This document shows, one piece after another, positions 17,712-27,101 of a DNA stretch of 64,000 bases (position 1 is its first letter; each line of letters opens with the position of its first letter). The position numbers were made by a program, and so were the translations under genes. A model generated the notes under the pieces. The model did not search any database. It had not been told where the DNA came from and saw only the letters and a program-made list of their open reading frames with translations. Origin of the DNA: an uncultured Novosphingobium sp. (GTDB lineage Bacteria > Pseudomonadota > Alphaproteobacteria > Sphingomonadales > Sphingomonadaceae); NCBI GenBank assembly GCA_946886075.1, contig CAMPHR010000003.1, positions 89,998-153,997 of the forward strand. The letters run 5' to 3'.

Positions 17712-19304
17712 ATGGCCGACAGTTACGACTTCATCATCGCGGGCGGCGGGTCGGCGGGATGTGCGCTGGCCGGGCGCCTGTCGGAAAATCCGCGCAACCG
17801 CGTGCTGCTGCTGGAAGCCGGCGGCAAGGATAACAGCGTGTTCATCCATGCGCCGGGCGGGCTGCTGCCGATCATGTATCGCGGCATGTTCCAGTGGATG
17901 CATGTCAGCGTGCCACAGGCCAATGCGGGCGGACGGCAGATGTACACTCCGCGCGGCAAGGTGCTGGGCGGATCGTCCTCCATCAACGGCATGGTCTATG
18001 ACCGGGGCGCTGCGGCGGACTATGATGGTTGGCGGCAGTTGGGGAATGAAGGGTGGAGCTATGAAGATGTGCTCCCCTATTTCAAGAAGCTGGAGGATTT
18101 CCAGCCCGGCGGCGAGGAAGGCTATCATGGTCGGGGTGGGCCGGTGCTAGTCACGCGGCCGGGCATCCACAATCCGCTCGCCAAGGCGTTCCGCGATGCA
18201 TCGATCGCGGCGGGCGTACCCTATAATGACGACCCCAGCGGATCGCAGCGCGAGGGCGTGGTGCCCGCCGATGTCACCGCGTCTGCGGGGCGGCGATGGA
18301 GCGCGGCGCGCGCTTATCTGACGCCTGCGCTCAAACGGCCGAACTTGCGCGTCATTACCGGCGCCAATGTCGAGCGGGTGATCGTGGAGGACGGGCGCGC
18401 AACTGGCGTCAGCTGGCGGCGCGCCGGACAGCTTGAACAGGCGAACGCGACGCGCGAGGTCATCCTGTCGGCAGGCGCCATCCATTCGCCCTGGATATTG
18501 ATGCTGTCCGGCATCGGTGACGCGGACCATCTGCGTCAGGTCGGCGCGCCGGTGGTGCATCACTTGCCCGGCGTCGGTCAGAATTACCGGGATCATGTCG
18601 CGGTCAGCGTGAAGCAATATTGCACGCAGCCGGTTTCGCTCTTCAACGTCTTCCACCCGCTGGTCGCGGCGAAGGCCGTCGCCAACTTCCTACTGTTCCG
18701 CAAGGGGCCGCTGGCCAGTCCTCCCGCGGAGATCGGCGCTTATTTGAAGACCATGCCGGGCGCGGAATATCCCGACGTGAAGGTGCATTTCGCGATGGCC
18801 CTTTATGAGGCGATGGGGCGCAAGCTTATCATGGATCATGGCTATTTCGCGCATATCGACCTGCTGAACCCGGAAAGCGTGGGCGAGATAAAGCTGACGG
18901 GAGCGGATGCGTCCGCGCCGCTGTCGATCGACCCCAACATCCTTTCGACGGCCAACGACATGGCGATGGGCCGCGCCGCGATCCGTGCGGTGCGCAACAT
19001 CTTCGCGCAGGCGCCCTTCGATCCGTTCCGCGGCGAGGAACTGGCGCCGGGCGCAAGCATCCAGTCGGATGACGAGCTGGACGCCTATCTGCGCGAGACC
19101 GCCATTTCCGACATTCATGCCGTGGGCACCTGCCGCATGGGACATGATCCGATGGCGGTCGTCGATCCACAGCTGCGGGTGCGCGGCATTGCAGGGCTGC
19201 GCGTCGTCGATGCATCGGTCATGCCGCGCGTGCCTGGAGGGAACACCAATGTCCCTACGATGATGGTGGCCGAGAAGGCGGCGGACATGATTCTAAAAGC
19301 CTGA
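17712..19304 (+). CDS. GMC-family FAD oxidoreductase (choline-dehydrogenase-like)
   Basis: A 530-residue FAD-dependent alcohol oxidoreductase. It shows the ADP-binding motif '[18 protein letters not shown]', the GMC signature 1 region '[19 protein letters not shown]' and signature 2 '[15 protein letters not shown]'. The catalytic His is in '[11 protein letters not shown]' and Asn in '[20 protein letters not shown]'. The start at ATG follows GGGAGA. It is the first gene of an operon with three SDRs, so the set probably oxidises several hydroxyl groups of one substrate. An alcohol, sterol or glycoside substrate is possible. Confidence 0.94.
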   Translation: MADSYDFIIAGGGSAGCALAGRLSENPRNRVLLLEAGGKDNSVFIHAPGGLLPIMYRGMFQWMHVSVPQANAGGRQMYTPRGKVLGGSSSINGMVYDRGAAADYDGWRQLGNEGWSYEDVLPYFKKLEDFQPGGEEGYHGRGGPVLVTRPGIHNPLAKAFRDASIAAGVPYNDDPSGSQREGVVPADVTASAGRRWSAARAYLTPALKRPNLRVITGANVERVIVEDGRATGVSWRRAGQLEQANATREVILSAGAIHSPWILMLSGIGDADHLRQVGAPVVHHLPGVGQNYRDHVAVSVKQYCTQPVSLFNVFHPLVAAKAVANFLLFRKGPLASPPAEIGAYLKTMPGAEYPDVKVHFAMALYEAMGRKLIMDHGYFAHIDLLNPESVGEIKLTGADASAPLSIDPNILSTANDMAMGRAAIRAVRNIFAQAPFDPFRGEELAPGASIQSDDELDAYLRETAISDIHAVGTCRMGHDPMAVVDPQLRVRGIAGLRVVDASVMPRVPGGNTNVPTMMVAEKAADMILKA

Positions 19305-19337
19305 CGCACTTGCGATCGGGACAATGAGGAGAGGCCG

Positions 19338-20282
19338 ATGTCTGAACTGCGTTTCGAGGGTAAAGTGGCGATCGTCACGGGTGCGGGAGGCGGCCTGGGC
19401 AAGGCCTATGCGGAGCTGCTCGCGGCGCGCGGGGCCAGGGTGCTGGTCAACGACCTTGGCGGCAATTTTCAGGGCGAGGGCAAGGATCAGGGCTATGCCG
19501 ACGCGGCGGCGCGCGAGATGCGCGATGCTGGCGGCATTGCAGAGGCGAATGGCGACAGCGTCGCGACATCGGCAGGGGCCGAGGCGATCGTGCAGGATGC
19601 GCTGACGCGCTGGGGCCGTGTCGACATATTGGTCAATAACGCGGGCATCGTCAGCGCATCGGGCACCCTGTCCTCCGTGACTGACGAGCAGTGGGAAAAG
19701 GACATGGCGGTGTCGGCCAGCGGCACCTTTTACCTGTGCCGTGCCGTCTGGGACGGAATGCTGGGACGCAATTTCGGGCGGATCGTCAACATCTCGTCCG
19801 GGTCATGGTTCGGCATGGGAAGTGCGGTGCCCTACCCGGCGGCCAAGGGAGCGGTGTGGGCCATGACGCGCGGCCTCGCCGCCGCGACGCAGGCGCAGGG
19901 CAAGGACGTCAAGATCAATGCTGTCATGCCGATCGCGGGCAGCCGGATGACCCAGCTTATGGGACCGGAAATTCACGGCCTGATGGAGCGAGACTTCCCC
20001 GCGCGCGCGGTCGCGCCGGTCGTGGCTATGCTGGCCCATGACAGCGCGCCCTGCAATGGCGAGATGTTCACGGCGGGCGGTGGGGGCTATACGCGCGTGT
20101 TCGCGGGCGTCACCCGGGGCTATCGCGCGACCGACAAGGACTGGACTCCTGAAACGGCGCTTGCACAATTTGACGCAGTGATGGACACGAGCGGCTTCCA
20201 CATCCCCGCGGGGTCGATGGACGAAGCCGCCCTTTATACCTCGGACGTGCCCTGGGACGCGTTCAAGGCCTTTATTCAGTAA
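19338..20282 (+). CDS. SDR, MFE-2-like (3R)-hydroxyacyl-CoA dehydrogenase type
   Basis: A 314-residue SDR resembling the dehydrogenase domain of peroxisomal multifunctional enzyme 2 (17-beta-HSD type 4). The nucleotide motif is '[20 protein letters not shown]' with the family-specific '[10 protein letters not shown]', then 'VNNAGIV' and the catalytic Tyr-x3-Lys 'YPAAK'. The C-terminal extension beyond a normal 250-residue SDR also fits MFE-2. It likely oxidises a 3-hydroxyacyl-CoA, for example in side-chain beta-oxidation. It follows the GMC gene by 33 bp. Confidence 0.85.
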   Translation: MSELRFEGKVAIVTGAGGGLGKAYAELLAARGARVLVNDLGGNFQGEGKDQGYADAAAREMRDAGGIAEANGDSVATSAGAEAIVQDALTRWGRVDILVNNAGIVSASGTLSSVTDEQWEKDMAVSASGTFYLCRAVWDGMLGRNFGRIVNISSGSWFGMGSAVPYPAAKGAVWAMTRGLAAATQAQGKDVKINAVMPIAGSRMTQLMGPEIHGLMERDFPARAVAPVVAMLAHDSAPCNGEMFTAGGGGYTRVFAGVTRGYRATDKDWTPETALAQFDAVMDTSGFHIPAGSMDEAALYTSDVPWDAFKAFIQ

Positions 20283-20310
20283 GTTTGTTCAGCAAGGAAG
20301 AGCAGGAATC

Positions 20311-21105
20311 ATGACTGGCAGGTTGCAAGACAAGGTCGCCATCGTCACCGGCGGTGCGCGTGGCATGGGCGAAGCGACGATCCGCCTGCTCGCCCGCGAA
20401 GGCGCGAAGGTGGTCATCGCCGACGTGCTGGAGGCTGAAGGCCAGGCACTGGCCGCTGACATTGGCGATGCCGCGATGTTCCAGCGCCTCGACGTGTCGG
20501 ACGAAGCCAGTTGGACCGCGCTGGTTGATGCCGTGATCGCCCGCCATGGCCGGATCGATGCGCTGGTCAACAATGCGGCCGTCGTGGCTTTCGGCCCGAT
20601 CACCGATCTGACCGTTGCGGAGATCGACCGCGTTCTGGGCATCAACGTCAAGGGCACGATGCTGGGGCTGAAGCATGTCGGGGCGAAGATGTGCGCCGCC
20701 GGGCGCGGGTCCATCGTCAACATATCGTCGGTGGACGGCCTTCGCGGCGTCAATTCAGTTTCGCTCTACAGCAGCTCCAAATGGGCGGTGCGCGGCTTTA
20801 CCAAGAGCGCGGCGCTGGAATTTGGCCATCAGGGCGTGCGCGTCAATTCGGTGCATCCGGGCGGGGTCAACACGGCGATGGGCAATCCGCAGGCGCTGGA
20901 AGGCGATGCGAAGAATTACGGCTATGAACGCGTGCCGTTGCAGCGCATCGGCGAGCCGGAGGAAATCGCCGCCGCCAGCCTCTTCCTCTGTTCGGACGAG
21001 GCGAGCTACATCTGCGGCGCTGAACTGGCGGTCGATGGCGGCTGGGCGGCTGGTTATTACCACCATTATCTGCCCGCTGCGCCTGCTTCGCTGACCTCGA
21101 TGTAA
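20311..21105 (+). CDS. SDR, 3-alpha/20-beta-hydroxysteroid-dehydrogenase-like
   Basis: A 264-residue classical SDR. It carries 'VTGGARGMGEATIRLLAREG', 'VNNAAVV', the catalytic serine in 'VNISSVDG' and 'YSSSK' for Tyr-x3-Lys. The C-terminal part reads 'SDEASYICGAELAVDGGW'. The glycine motif and length resemble bacterial 3-alpha/20-beta-hydroxysteroid dehydrogenases, a large and mixed group, so the substrate is only suggested. It lies 28 bp after the MFE-2-like SDR in the GMC operon with a good RBS. Confidence 0.85.
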   Translation: MTGRLQDKVAIVTGGARGMGEATIRLLAREGAKVVIADVLEAEGQALAADIGDAAMFQRLDVSDEASWTALVDAVIARHGRIDALVNNAAVVAFGPITDLTVAEIDRVLGINVKGTMLGLKHVGAKMCAAGRGSIVNISSVDGLRGVNSVSLYSSSKWAVRGFTKSAALEFGHQGVRVNSVHPGGVNTAMGNPQALEGDAKNYGYERVPLQRIGEPEEIAAASLFLCSDEASYICGAELAVDGGWAAGYYHHYLPAAPASLTSM

Positions 21106-21132
21106 TTCCTTCCCTCTCGGAGAAACTTGAAC

Positions 21133-21987
21133 ATGACTGAAGAAGAAAAGGTCTTTTCGGGCGGCGTCGCCGTCATCACCGGCGCGGGCGCGGGCATCGG
21201 CATGGGCTTCGCCCGCCGTTGCGGCCAGATCGGCATGACCGTGGTCGTCACCGATATCGACAAGGGCCGCGCCGACAAGGTTGCCGCCGAGATCGTGGCG
21301 GCGGGCGGCAAGGCCGAGGCGATCCAGCTCGACGTGTCAAAGCCGGAAGCGCTCGATGCGCTGGCGCAGGATGTGTTCGACCGGCATGGCGCGGTCCGCC
21401 TGCTGATCAACAATGCGGGCATCGAAACCATCGGCAATGTCTGGGAAATCCCGACCGCACGCTGGGAAACGACGCTGAACGTCAACATCCATGGCGTCGT
21501 GCATGGCGTGCGCGCATTCGTGCCGCACATGCTGCGCGTCGGTCAGGAAGCATGGATTGCGAACCTCGCCTCCATCGGCTCGTTCGGCCAGATGCCGACC
21601 CAGACCGCCTATATCATGAGCAAGCACGCCATCCAGTCGTTCAGCGAGTGCCTCTATCTGGAGATGCAGGTCGCCAAGGCGCCGATCAATGTCTGCTCGA
21701 TCATTCCGGGCATGCTGAAGACGAGCATTTTTGACGCGGATGCCGGTGTTGGCGAGCCGGAAAGCGCCGCTGGTCACCGCGCGACCATGGCGCACATGAT
21801 GGCCAACTATGGCATGGACCTGGACGAAGGCTGCCGCGTGTTCGTCGAAGGGCTGGCCGCGCGCAAATTCTGGATTTCGAGCCAGCCGGAGATGACCGAA
21901 CAGTCGCTCGCAGGCCGCATCGCTTTCTTCCAGGAACAGAGCGATCCGGAGCTGGGCGAACAGCAGCGCGCGCTGCTCGGCATCTGA
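21133..21987 (+). CDS. SDR-family oxidoreductase
   Basis: A 284-residue SDR with 'ITGAGAGIGMGFARRCG', 'INNAGIE' and Tyr-x3-Lys 'YIMSK'. It is the last gene of the GMC-SDR-SDR operon. I use the ATG at 21133; a TTG two codons upstream has closer spacing to the GGAG and is an alternative. The C-terminal region after the active site is longer than usual and includes 'MAHMMANYGMDLDEGC', which may form a substrate lid. The substrate is unknown. Confidence 0.85.
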   Translation: MTEEEKVFSGGVAVITGAGAGIGMGFARRCGQIGMTVVVTDIDKGRADKVAAEIVAAGGKAEAIQLDVSKPEALDALAQDVFDRHGAVRLLINNAGIETIGNVWEIPTARWETTLNVNIHGVVHGVRAFVPHMLRVGQEAWIANLASIGSFGQMPTQTAYIMSKHAIQSFSECLYLEMQVAKAPINVCSIIPGMLKTSIFDADAGVGEPESAAGHRATMAHMMANYGMDLDEGCRVFVEGLAARKFWISSQPEMTEQSLAGRIAFFQEQSDPELGEQQRALLGI

Positions 21988-21992
21988 ACAAG

Positions 21993-22022
21993 AGGCCGGG
22001 CGGGCTGAGGCTCGCCCGGCCT
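21993..22022. terminator. bidirectional terminator hairpin
   Basis: A 10-bp perfect stem AGGCCGGGCG / CGCCCGGCCT followed by TT lies between two convergent SDR genes, 5 bp after one stop codon and 7 bp before the other. Confidence 0.7.
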
Positions 22023-22029
22023 TTCCCTG

Positions 22030-22803
22030 TCAGGCTTTTGCCGCTTCTTCCTTGACGATTTCCAGGAACAGCGGCCGTTCGCCGCCGCCATGGACTTCAA
22101 AGCGCGCGCCGCTGACATAGGCGGCGGACGGCGAGCCCAGAAACACCACTGCTTCGGCAATGTCGCTGCCCCGGCCCATGCGCTTCAACGGAATCGACGA
22201 CGCGATCCGATCCTGCGCCGTCTGCGTGCCATAGGTCATTTCCGCCGTCTCGGTCTCGATCAAGCCGACGATGATGGCGTTGACCCGCACATCCGGCCCC
22301 CATTCCTGCGCCAGGCTGGTGGTGAGGCTGAGCAGGCCAGCCTTCGCCGCGCCATAGATCGCCGTATCGGGCGAGGGCCGCGCGCCCGAAACGCTGGCGA
22401 TGTTGACGATCGATCCGCCCACGGCCTTCAGGTGGGGATAGGCAGCCTGCGCCACATGCAGCGGCGCGAGCAGGTTCAATTGCAGGATACGCTCGGAAAA
22501 GCGCGGGCTGGCCGTTGCAGCGTCGGCCTGTGGCGATCCGCCCGCATTATTGACCACCAGGTCGATGCGGCCATGACGCGCGACAAGCTGGGCAATCCAG
22601 TCGGAGACCGCTGCCGGATCGCGAATGTCGCAGGATGCGAATTCCGCGGTCTTTCCCTCGGCCCCGATCGGTTCATCCGGAGCGGTGCGCCCGCAGGTCG
22701 CCACCGCATAGCCTTCGGCCAGCAAACGCCGGACGATCGCCGCGCCGATGCCGCGCGTACCGCCTGTGACGATCGCAAACTTGCCAACTCCCGTTTCGCC
22801 CAC
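22030..22803 (-). CDS. SDR-family oxidoreductase
   Basis: A 257-residue classical SDR starting at GTG. Motifs: 'IVTGGTRGIGAAIVRRLLAEG', 'VNNAGG', 'VNIASVSG' and 'YGAAK'. The C terminus ends 'GARFEVHGGGERPLFLEIV', slightly longer than the standard 'DGG' ending. It is divergent from the BaiE-like dehydratase gene, so the two probably share a promoter region. A hydroxysteroid dehydrogenase supplying the 3-keto substrate needed for 7-alpha-dehydration is a reasonable but untested idea. Confidence 0.87.
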   Translation of the reverse strand: MGETGVGKFAIVTGGTRGIGAAIVRRLLAEGYAVATCGRTAPDEPIGAEGKTAEFASCDIRDPAAVSDWIAQLVARHGRIDLVVNNAGGSPQADAATASPRFSERILQLNLLAPLHVAQAAYPHLKAVGGSIVNIASVSGARPSPDTAIYGAAKAGLLSLTTSLAQEWGPDVRVNAIIVGLIETETAEMTYGTQTAQDRIASSIPLKRMGRGSDIAEAVVFLGSPSAAYVSGARFEVHGGGERPLFLEIVKEEAAKA

Positions 22804-22979
22804 GGCCCTATCCTTTCTTTCTGAGAAATGCGCAGCGGGCGCATCGCATGGTTAGGCTCCATACTCAATCCGCGCCATCTTTCGCCAGACATAATGCAGT
22901 GGTCATTGCAGATTGTTACGCAGATCGGGTATAGGGGATGCATAACAAGCGCATATCGCGTCACATATGGAGAGGTTTG

Positions 22980-23513
22980 ATGGCTTATACTGTGCAGCAG
23001 CTCAGCGATCTGGAAGATATCCGGACCCTCAAGCATCGTTATTTCCGGGGAATCGACACGGCCGATCTGACGCTGCTTGGCACGCTCTTCACCAACGATC
23101 TGACCGTCGATTATCGCGGCGGCACCTATCGCGTCCGGCTCGAAGGCAGAGACAATATGCTGGAGTTCCTGGCGAACAGCTTCCATTCCGGCGCGGTCGC
23201 CATGCATCATGGACATATGCCCGAAATCACCCTGACGGGCGAAAATGCCGCCGAAGGGATCTGGTATCTGGAGGATATCTTCATCGATGTGGAGCGCAGC
23301 AGCCACACGATCGGCAGCGCCATTTATCGCGACGTCTATCGGCGCGAAGATGGCGTGTGGAAGATCGCACGCACCGAATATGATCGCGTATTCGAGATGA
23401 TCCGCCCGCTGGCGGCAGACGCGCAGATCACCTCGCACCATCTCGCCACCGCAGGCCGCAAGCCCGAGCAGCGCAGCGACATCAGCCACCTGATTGAATG
23501 GGAAGCAGCCTGA
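22980..23513 (+). CDS. SnoaL-fold dehydratase, bile-acid 7-alpha-dehydratase-like (BaiE/Hsh2 type)
   Basis: A 177-residue NTF2/SnoaL-fold protein. Compared from memory with Clostridium scindens BaiE, the whole chain aligns. The five active-site positions Y30, D35, H83, D106 and R146 correspond here to Y21, D26, H76, D99 and R136. Shared stretches include 'AMHHGHMPEIT', 'WYLED' and the final 'EYDRVFE'. BaiE eliminates the 7-alpha-hydroxyl of 3-oxo-4-ene bile-acid CoA; the sphingomonad enzyme Hsh2 acts on free bile salts. TGGAGAGG precedes the ATG. The protein is about 10 residues longer at the C terminus than BaiE. The exact substrate is inference. Confidence 0.8.
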   Translation: MAYTVQQLSDLEDIRTLKHRYFRGIDTADLTLLGTLFTNDLTVDYRGGTYRVRLEGRDNMLEFLANSFHSGAVAMHHGHMPEITLTGENAAEGIWYLEDIFIDVERSSHTIGSAIYRDVYRREDGVWKIARTEYDRVFEMIRPLAADAQITSHHLATAGRKPEQRSDISHLIEWEAA

Positions 23514-23533
23514 AACACAGGTGATGCACTGGC

Positions 23534-23564
23534 GCCACAGCTGGGTCATTTTCCCGGCTGTGGC
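23534..23564. terminator. hairpin between dehydratase and TonB receptor genes
   Basis: An 8-bp perfect stem GCCACAGC / GCTGTGGC extended by an inner GGG/CCC pairing around TCATTTT. It could end or attenuate the dehydratase transcript before the receptor gene. Confidence 0.5.
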
Positions 23565-23632
23565 TGGAGAATTAGAAAGCGGGCGCTACAGTGACCCGCC
23601 AGAACAGAATGACGCTTTTTGGGGAGGGAAGC

Positions 23633-25894
23633 ATGCGCAAGACGCTCTATCCGTTCGTTTCACTTATTGCCCTGGCAGCGCCCGGTATCGCCCTGTCGCA
23701 GACAGAGGCGCCGGGGATCGAGGCGCGCAGCAGCAGTGACATTGTCGTCACCGCCCGGCGCCGCGAAGAACGATTGCAGGATGTGCCGATCGCGGTGAGC
23801 GCGGTCGATGCGTCGGCTCTGGACAGCCGCGGCCTCGACAATGTGACGCAGATCAGCCAGATCGCGCCCAACATCCAATTCACGCCGGGCCAGGGCGGAA
23901 ACAGTGGTGGCATCGCGCCCTTCATCCGGGGCGTGGGCGAGAACGACTTCATCATCACGTCGGACCCTGCCGTCGGCGTTTATATCGACGGCGTCTATGT
24001 CGCGCGCACATTCGGTGCGACGACCGAGTTGTTGGGCATCGACCGGATCGAAGTGCTGCGCGGGCCGCAAGGAACGCTATTCGGCAAGAACACCGTCGGC
24101 GGCGCGATCAACATCGTGTCGGCGGTGCCGGGCCGCGAGCAGAAGATCGAGGCGGACCTGCGATACGGATCGTTCAACACGGTGCGCGGGCGCGTCTATG
24201 CCGAAACGCCGCTGTCGGACAGCTGGTCGCTGGGTGTCGCGGCGCTGGGCGAATTTGGCGAGGGGTGGCAGAAAATCCCGTCCGGCGACAACCTCGGCAA
24301 CCGCAAGGTGATGGCTGGCAAGCTGGCGCTGCATTATGACGGCGAAGGGCTGGACGCAGTCCTGCAAGTCGATGGCCTGCACCGGCGGCAGCATAGCGCG
24401 CCGCACAGCATGATCGCGTTCACGCCGACCTTCTTCTCCTTCCTGCAATCGACCTTCCTCACACCCTGCTGCACCGTGCCGGGCGACATCGATCGGACCG
24501 ACAGCAATTCGGAACTGAACAAGGATCAGACCGATGCGGTGAACGCATCGCTGACCCTGACCAAGGATCTGGGCGGCGCGACGTTGAAGTCGATCACGGC
24601 TTATCGTTATGTCGATGCCCTGTTCGGGCGTGATGGCGATGCATCTTCGCAAGTCAATTATGCCGGCGACATCCACGACGAGCGGGCGCGGCAGATCAGC
24701 CAGGAATTGCAGCTGTCGCTCGACCTTGGCGGGCGCGGCACATTGCTGTTGGGCGCCTTCGCCTATCGGGAAAAGACGCGCGACAATACGCGGCTGATCG
24801 TCGCGGATGGACTTTTCCCGGCTCTGGTCGCGGCGGGACTTGATCCCTTCCCCACGCCTGACGGCCCCATCCCGGCCTCTGCGCTCGACTTCAACATCGA
24901 TTTCCGCAACCGGCAGCGCACCGACAATCTCGCGCTGTTCGCGAACGGCAATTATGAGGTGGCCGATGGCCTCTCGCTGGAACTGGGCGCGCGCTATACC
25001 TGGGAGAAGAAGAAGTTCTTCCAGTCTGCTACGCGCATTTATTCGGGTGAGCCGCTGCTGGCGGGAACGCCGAGCTATACGCTGGAAAAGAGCTGGGACG
25101 CCTTCACCCCGCGTGCGTCGCTTTCCTACAAATTTCGGCCGAACCTGATGGCCTATGCCTCCTATTCGCGGGGCTTCCGCTCTGGTGGGTTCAACGGGCG
25201 GCCGACGTCGCTAGAGGAAATCGGTTCCTATGATCCGGAATATCTGACCTCTTATGAGGCTGGCCTCAAGACCGGGTTCGGGGGGATCGCGACGATCAAC
25301 CTCGCCGTATTCCGCAACGAATATCGCGACCAGCAGATATTGGTTTCTACCGTCAGCCCAACCACAGGGCTGATCGTCGTCCGCAACGAGAATGCGGGTC
25401 GCTCCCGCATCCAGGGCATCGAGCTGGAGGGCGCGTTCAAGGTTTCGCCGCGCTTCACCGTCACTGGCGCGCTGGGCCTGCTGGACGCCGAATATCTGGA
25501 GTACGTGTCCGTCATCGGCGGGGTGCCGACTGATGTGAGCAACCGCGAACTGAAGCAGGCGCCCGATATCACCGCCAATGCGAGCGCGGTTTATCAGGCA
25601 CCGCTCAGCGACAATGTCGAAGGCGTGCTGCGTCTGGACGCGGCCTATAAAAGCCAGGTCTTTGTCGATGCGGAAAACACGCCACTGCTGCGGCAGCCCG
25701 ATCACGCGATCCTGAATGCCAGCGCGGAGCTGCGCTTTGCAGACCGCGGCCTGTCGGTGCGGGTTGGCGTTGATAATATCACCGACCGCCGTATCATCAC
25801 GGCGGGCTATGACGCATCGACCAGCTTCGGCTTCACGGAGGCCTATTATTCGCCGCCCCGCCGTTACAGCATCACTCTGGCGCTGCGGCGCTGA
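23633..25894 (+). CDS. TonB-dependent outer-membrane receptor
   Basis: A 753-residue outer-membrane receptor. A signal peptide (about 22 residues, ending PGIALS) is followed by 'DIVVTARRREERLQDVPIAV', the TonB-box/plug start typical of sphingomonads. The plug domain has 'VGVYIDGVYVAR' and 'RIEVLRGPQGTLFGKNTVGG', then a 22-strand barrel follows, ending in an aromatic-rich 'AYYSPPRRYSITLALRR'. GGGAGGG precedes the chosen ATG. Lying next to the dehydratase, regulator and oxidoreductase genes, it probably imports the hydrophobic growth substrate rather than iron. Confidence 0.95.
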   Translation: MRKTLYPFVSLIALAAPGIALSQTEAPGIEARSSSDIVVTARRREERLQDVPIAVSAVDASALDSRGLDNVTQISQIAPNIQFTPGQGGNSGGIAPFIRGVGENDFIITSDPAVGVYIDGVYVARTFGATTELLGIDRIEVLRGPQGTLFGKNTVGGAINIVSAVPGREQKIEADLRYGSFNTVRGRVYAETPLSDSWSLGVAALGEFGEGWQKIPSGDNLGNRKVMAGKLALHYDGEGLDAVLQVDGLHRRQHSAPHSMIAFTPTFFSFLQSTFLTPCCTVPGDIDRTDSNSELNKDQTDAVNASLTLTKDLGGATLKSITAYRYVDALFGRDGDASSQVNYAGDIHDERARQISQELQLSLDLGGRGTLLLGAFAYREKTRDNTRLIVADGLFPALVAAGLDPFPTPDGPIPASALDFNIDFRNRQRTDNLALFANGNYEVADGLSLELGARYTWEKKKFFQSATRIYSGEPLLAGTPSYTLEKSWDAFTPRASLSYKFRPNLMAYASYSRGFRSGGFNGRPTSLEEIGSYDPEYLTSYEAGLKTGFGGIATINLAVFRNEYRDQQILVSTVSPTTGLIVVRNENAGRSRIQGIELEGAFKVSPRFTVTGALGLLDAEYLEYVSVIGGVPTDVSNRELKQAPDITANASAVYQAPLSDNVEGVLRLDAAYKSQVFVDAENTPLLRQPDHAILNASAELRFADRGLSVRVGVDNITDRRIITAGYDASTSFGFTEAYYSPPRRYSITLALRR

Positions 25895-25901
25895 GCTGGA
25901 G

Positions 25902-25935
25902 CACAGTCCCGGCGGCGGAAGCTGCCGGGACTGTG
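25902..25935. terminator. hairpin after the TonB receptor gene
   Basis: A 12-bp perfect stem CACAGTCCCGGC / GCCGGGACTGTG starting 7 bp after the receptor stop codon. It lacks a T-run, so it may be a terminator or an mRNA-stabilising structure before the LuxR-type gene. Confidence 0.55.
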
Positions 25936-25952
25936 GGCGGGCCATTTGATCC

Positions 25953-27026
25953 ATGAATGATGACACCGCCTTCGCCGACCTGTTGCAGACACTATATGGC
26001 GGCCTAACGCGATCACCGCCGTGGGAGGAATTCCTGCGCGCGCTGGCGGCGATCACCGATACCACCTTTGCTACCCTGCTGATCGGCCGTGGTCATGCGC
26101 GGATTGACGCCCATGTCACCCCGGGCGCAGATCCGGAGCGCACAGAGGAATATCAACGCATCTCGCAAGCCGATCCCTTCGTCGGCCTGCCTGAGGGGCA
26201 AGTCGTGTCCTTCCGCGATTTCGTCAGCCATGTCCCGGCGCGCTTTCGCGACTGGCTGGACGTGGCGCGCAGCAGCGAAATTCTTGGTGTCGACCTGCAT
26301 CGTCCGCCGGATGTTGCCGTGCGGCTTCGCCTCACGCGCGAAGACAGCCAGACGCAATTTGGCGATGCCGAACGGGCACTGCTCGAACGGCTGATCCCAC
26401 ATCTGCGTATCGCGCTTGACCTTCACGCGCGGCTCACAATTACCCAGGCGGAAAGCCAGCTGTTCAGCAGCGCCATGGCGGGCTTGGCGGTAGCGACACT
26501 GATCCTTGATCGGGAAGGCCGCATCCTGCGCCGCAATGCGCTCGCCACGCAGATGATAGAAAAAGGCAGCATCATCGCGGAGCAACATGGCAAGCTGGAG
26601 GTCAGGACGGGCTCCAGCGCGGCCACGATCAACCGCATCCTGGCATCTCCGCCGCCGCAGGGCGAGGAAATCCTGTTCGAAGTCGCGGCTTCTGACGGTC
26701 CAGCCTTGCACGCGCGGGCGCGCGCGGTTCCGTCCTCCGCTTATGCCGATGGCGCCTGGCTGGCGCTGTTCATCGCAGACCCCGCCCGTCCCGCCGGTCC
26801 ATCCGAGGAACTTTTGCGCGAGCGCTTTCACTTGACGCGGGCGGAAGCGGGCCTTGCGCTTCATCTCGCGCAGGGCGCCACGCTGGCGGACGCGGCGGAC
26901 GCCCTGGGCATCGCTTATAATACCACGCGATCCCATCTGCGCGCGATATTTGCCAAGACCAATACGCATCGGCAGGTCGAATTGATCACGCTGCTGCGCA
27001 CCATCGGCAGCGAACCGGAAATCTGA
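25953..27026 (+). CDS. LuxR-type HTH transcriptional regulator
   Basis: A 357-residue regulator. The C-terminal ~65 residues form a LuxR/GerE-type helix-turn-helix: 'RFHLTRAEAGLALHLAQG' then 'ADALGIAYNTTRSHLRAIFAK' and 'HRQVELITLL'. The first ~280 residues look like a PAS/GAF-like sensory region ('ATLILDREGRILRRNA' is PAS-like). It lies between the TonB receptor and the LLM flavoenzyme on the same strand and is the likely local regulator. The ligand is unknown. Confidence 0.88.
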   Translation: MNDDTAFADLLQTLYGGLTRSPPWEEFLRALAAITDTTFATLLIGRGHARIDAHVTPGADPERTEEYQRISQADPFVGLPEGQVVSFRDFVSHVPARFRDWLDVARSSEILGVDLHRPPDVAVRLRLTREDSQTQFGDAERALLERLIPHLRIALDLHARLTITQAESQLFSSAMAGLAVATLILDREGRILRRNALATQMIEKGSIIAEQHGKLEVRTGSSAATINRILASPPPQGEEILFEVAASDGPALHARARAVPSSAYADGAWLALFIADPARPAGPSEELLRERFHLTRAEAGLALHLAQGATLADAADALGIAYNTTRSHLRAIFAKTNTHRQVELITLLRTIGSEPEI

Positions 27027-27101
27027 TCCATTTGGATGATGTAGCGGCTGCTGCCTCGGCATAGCCTGCCTCCACGATAAGAAGATTTTGTGGAGAAGAT
27101 G

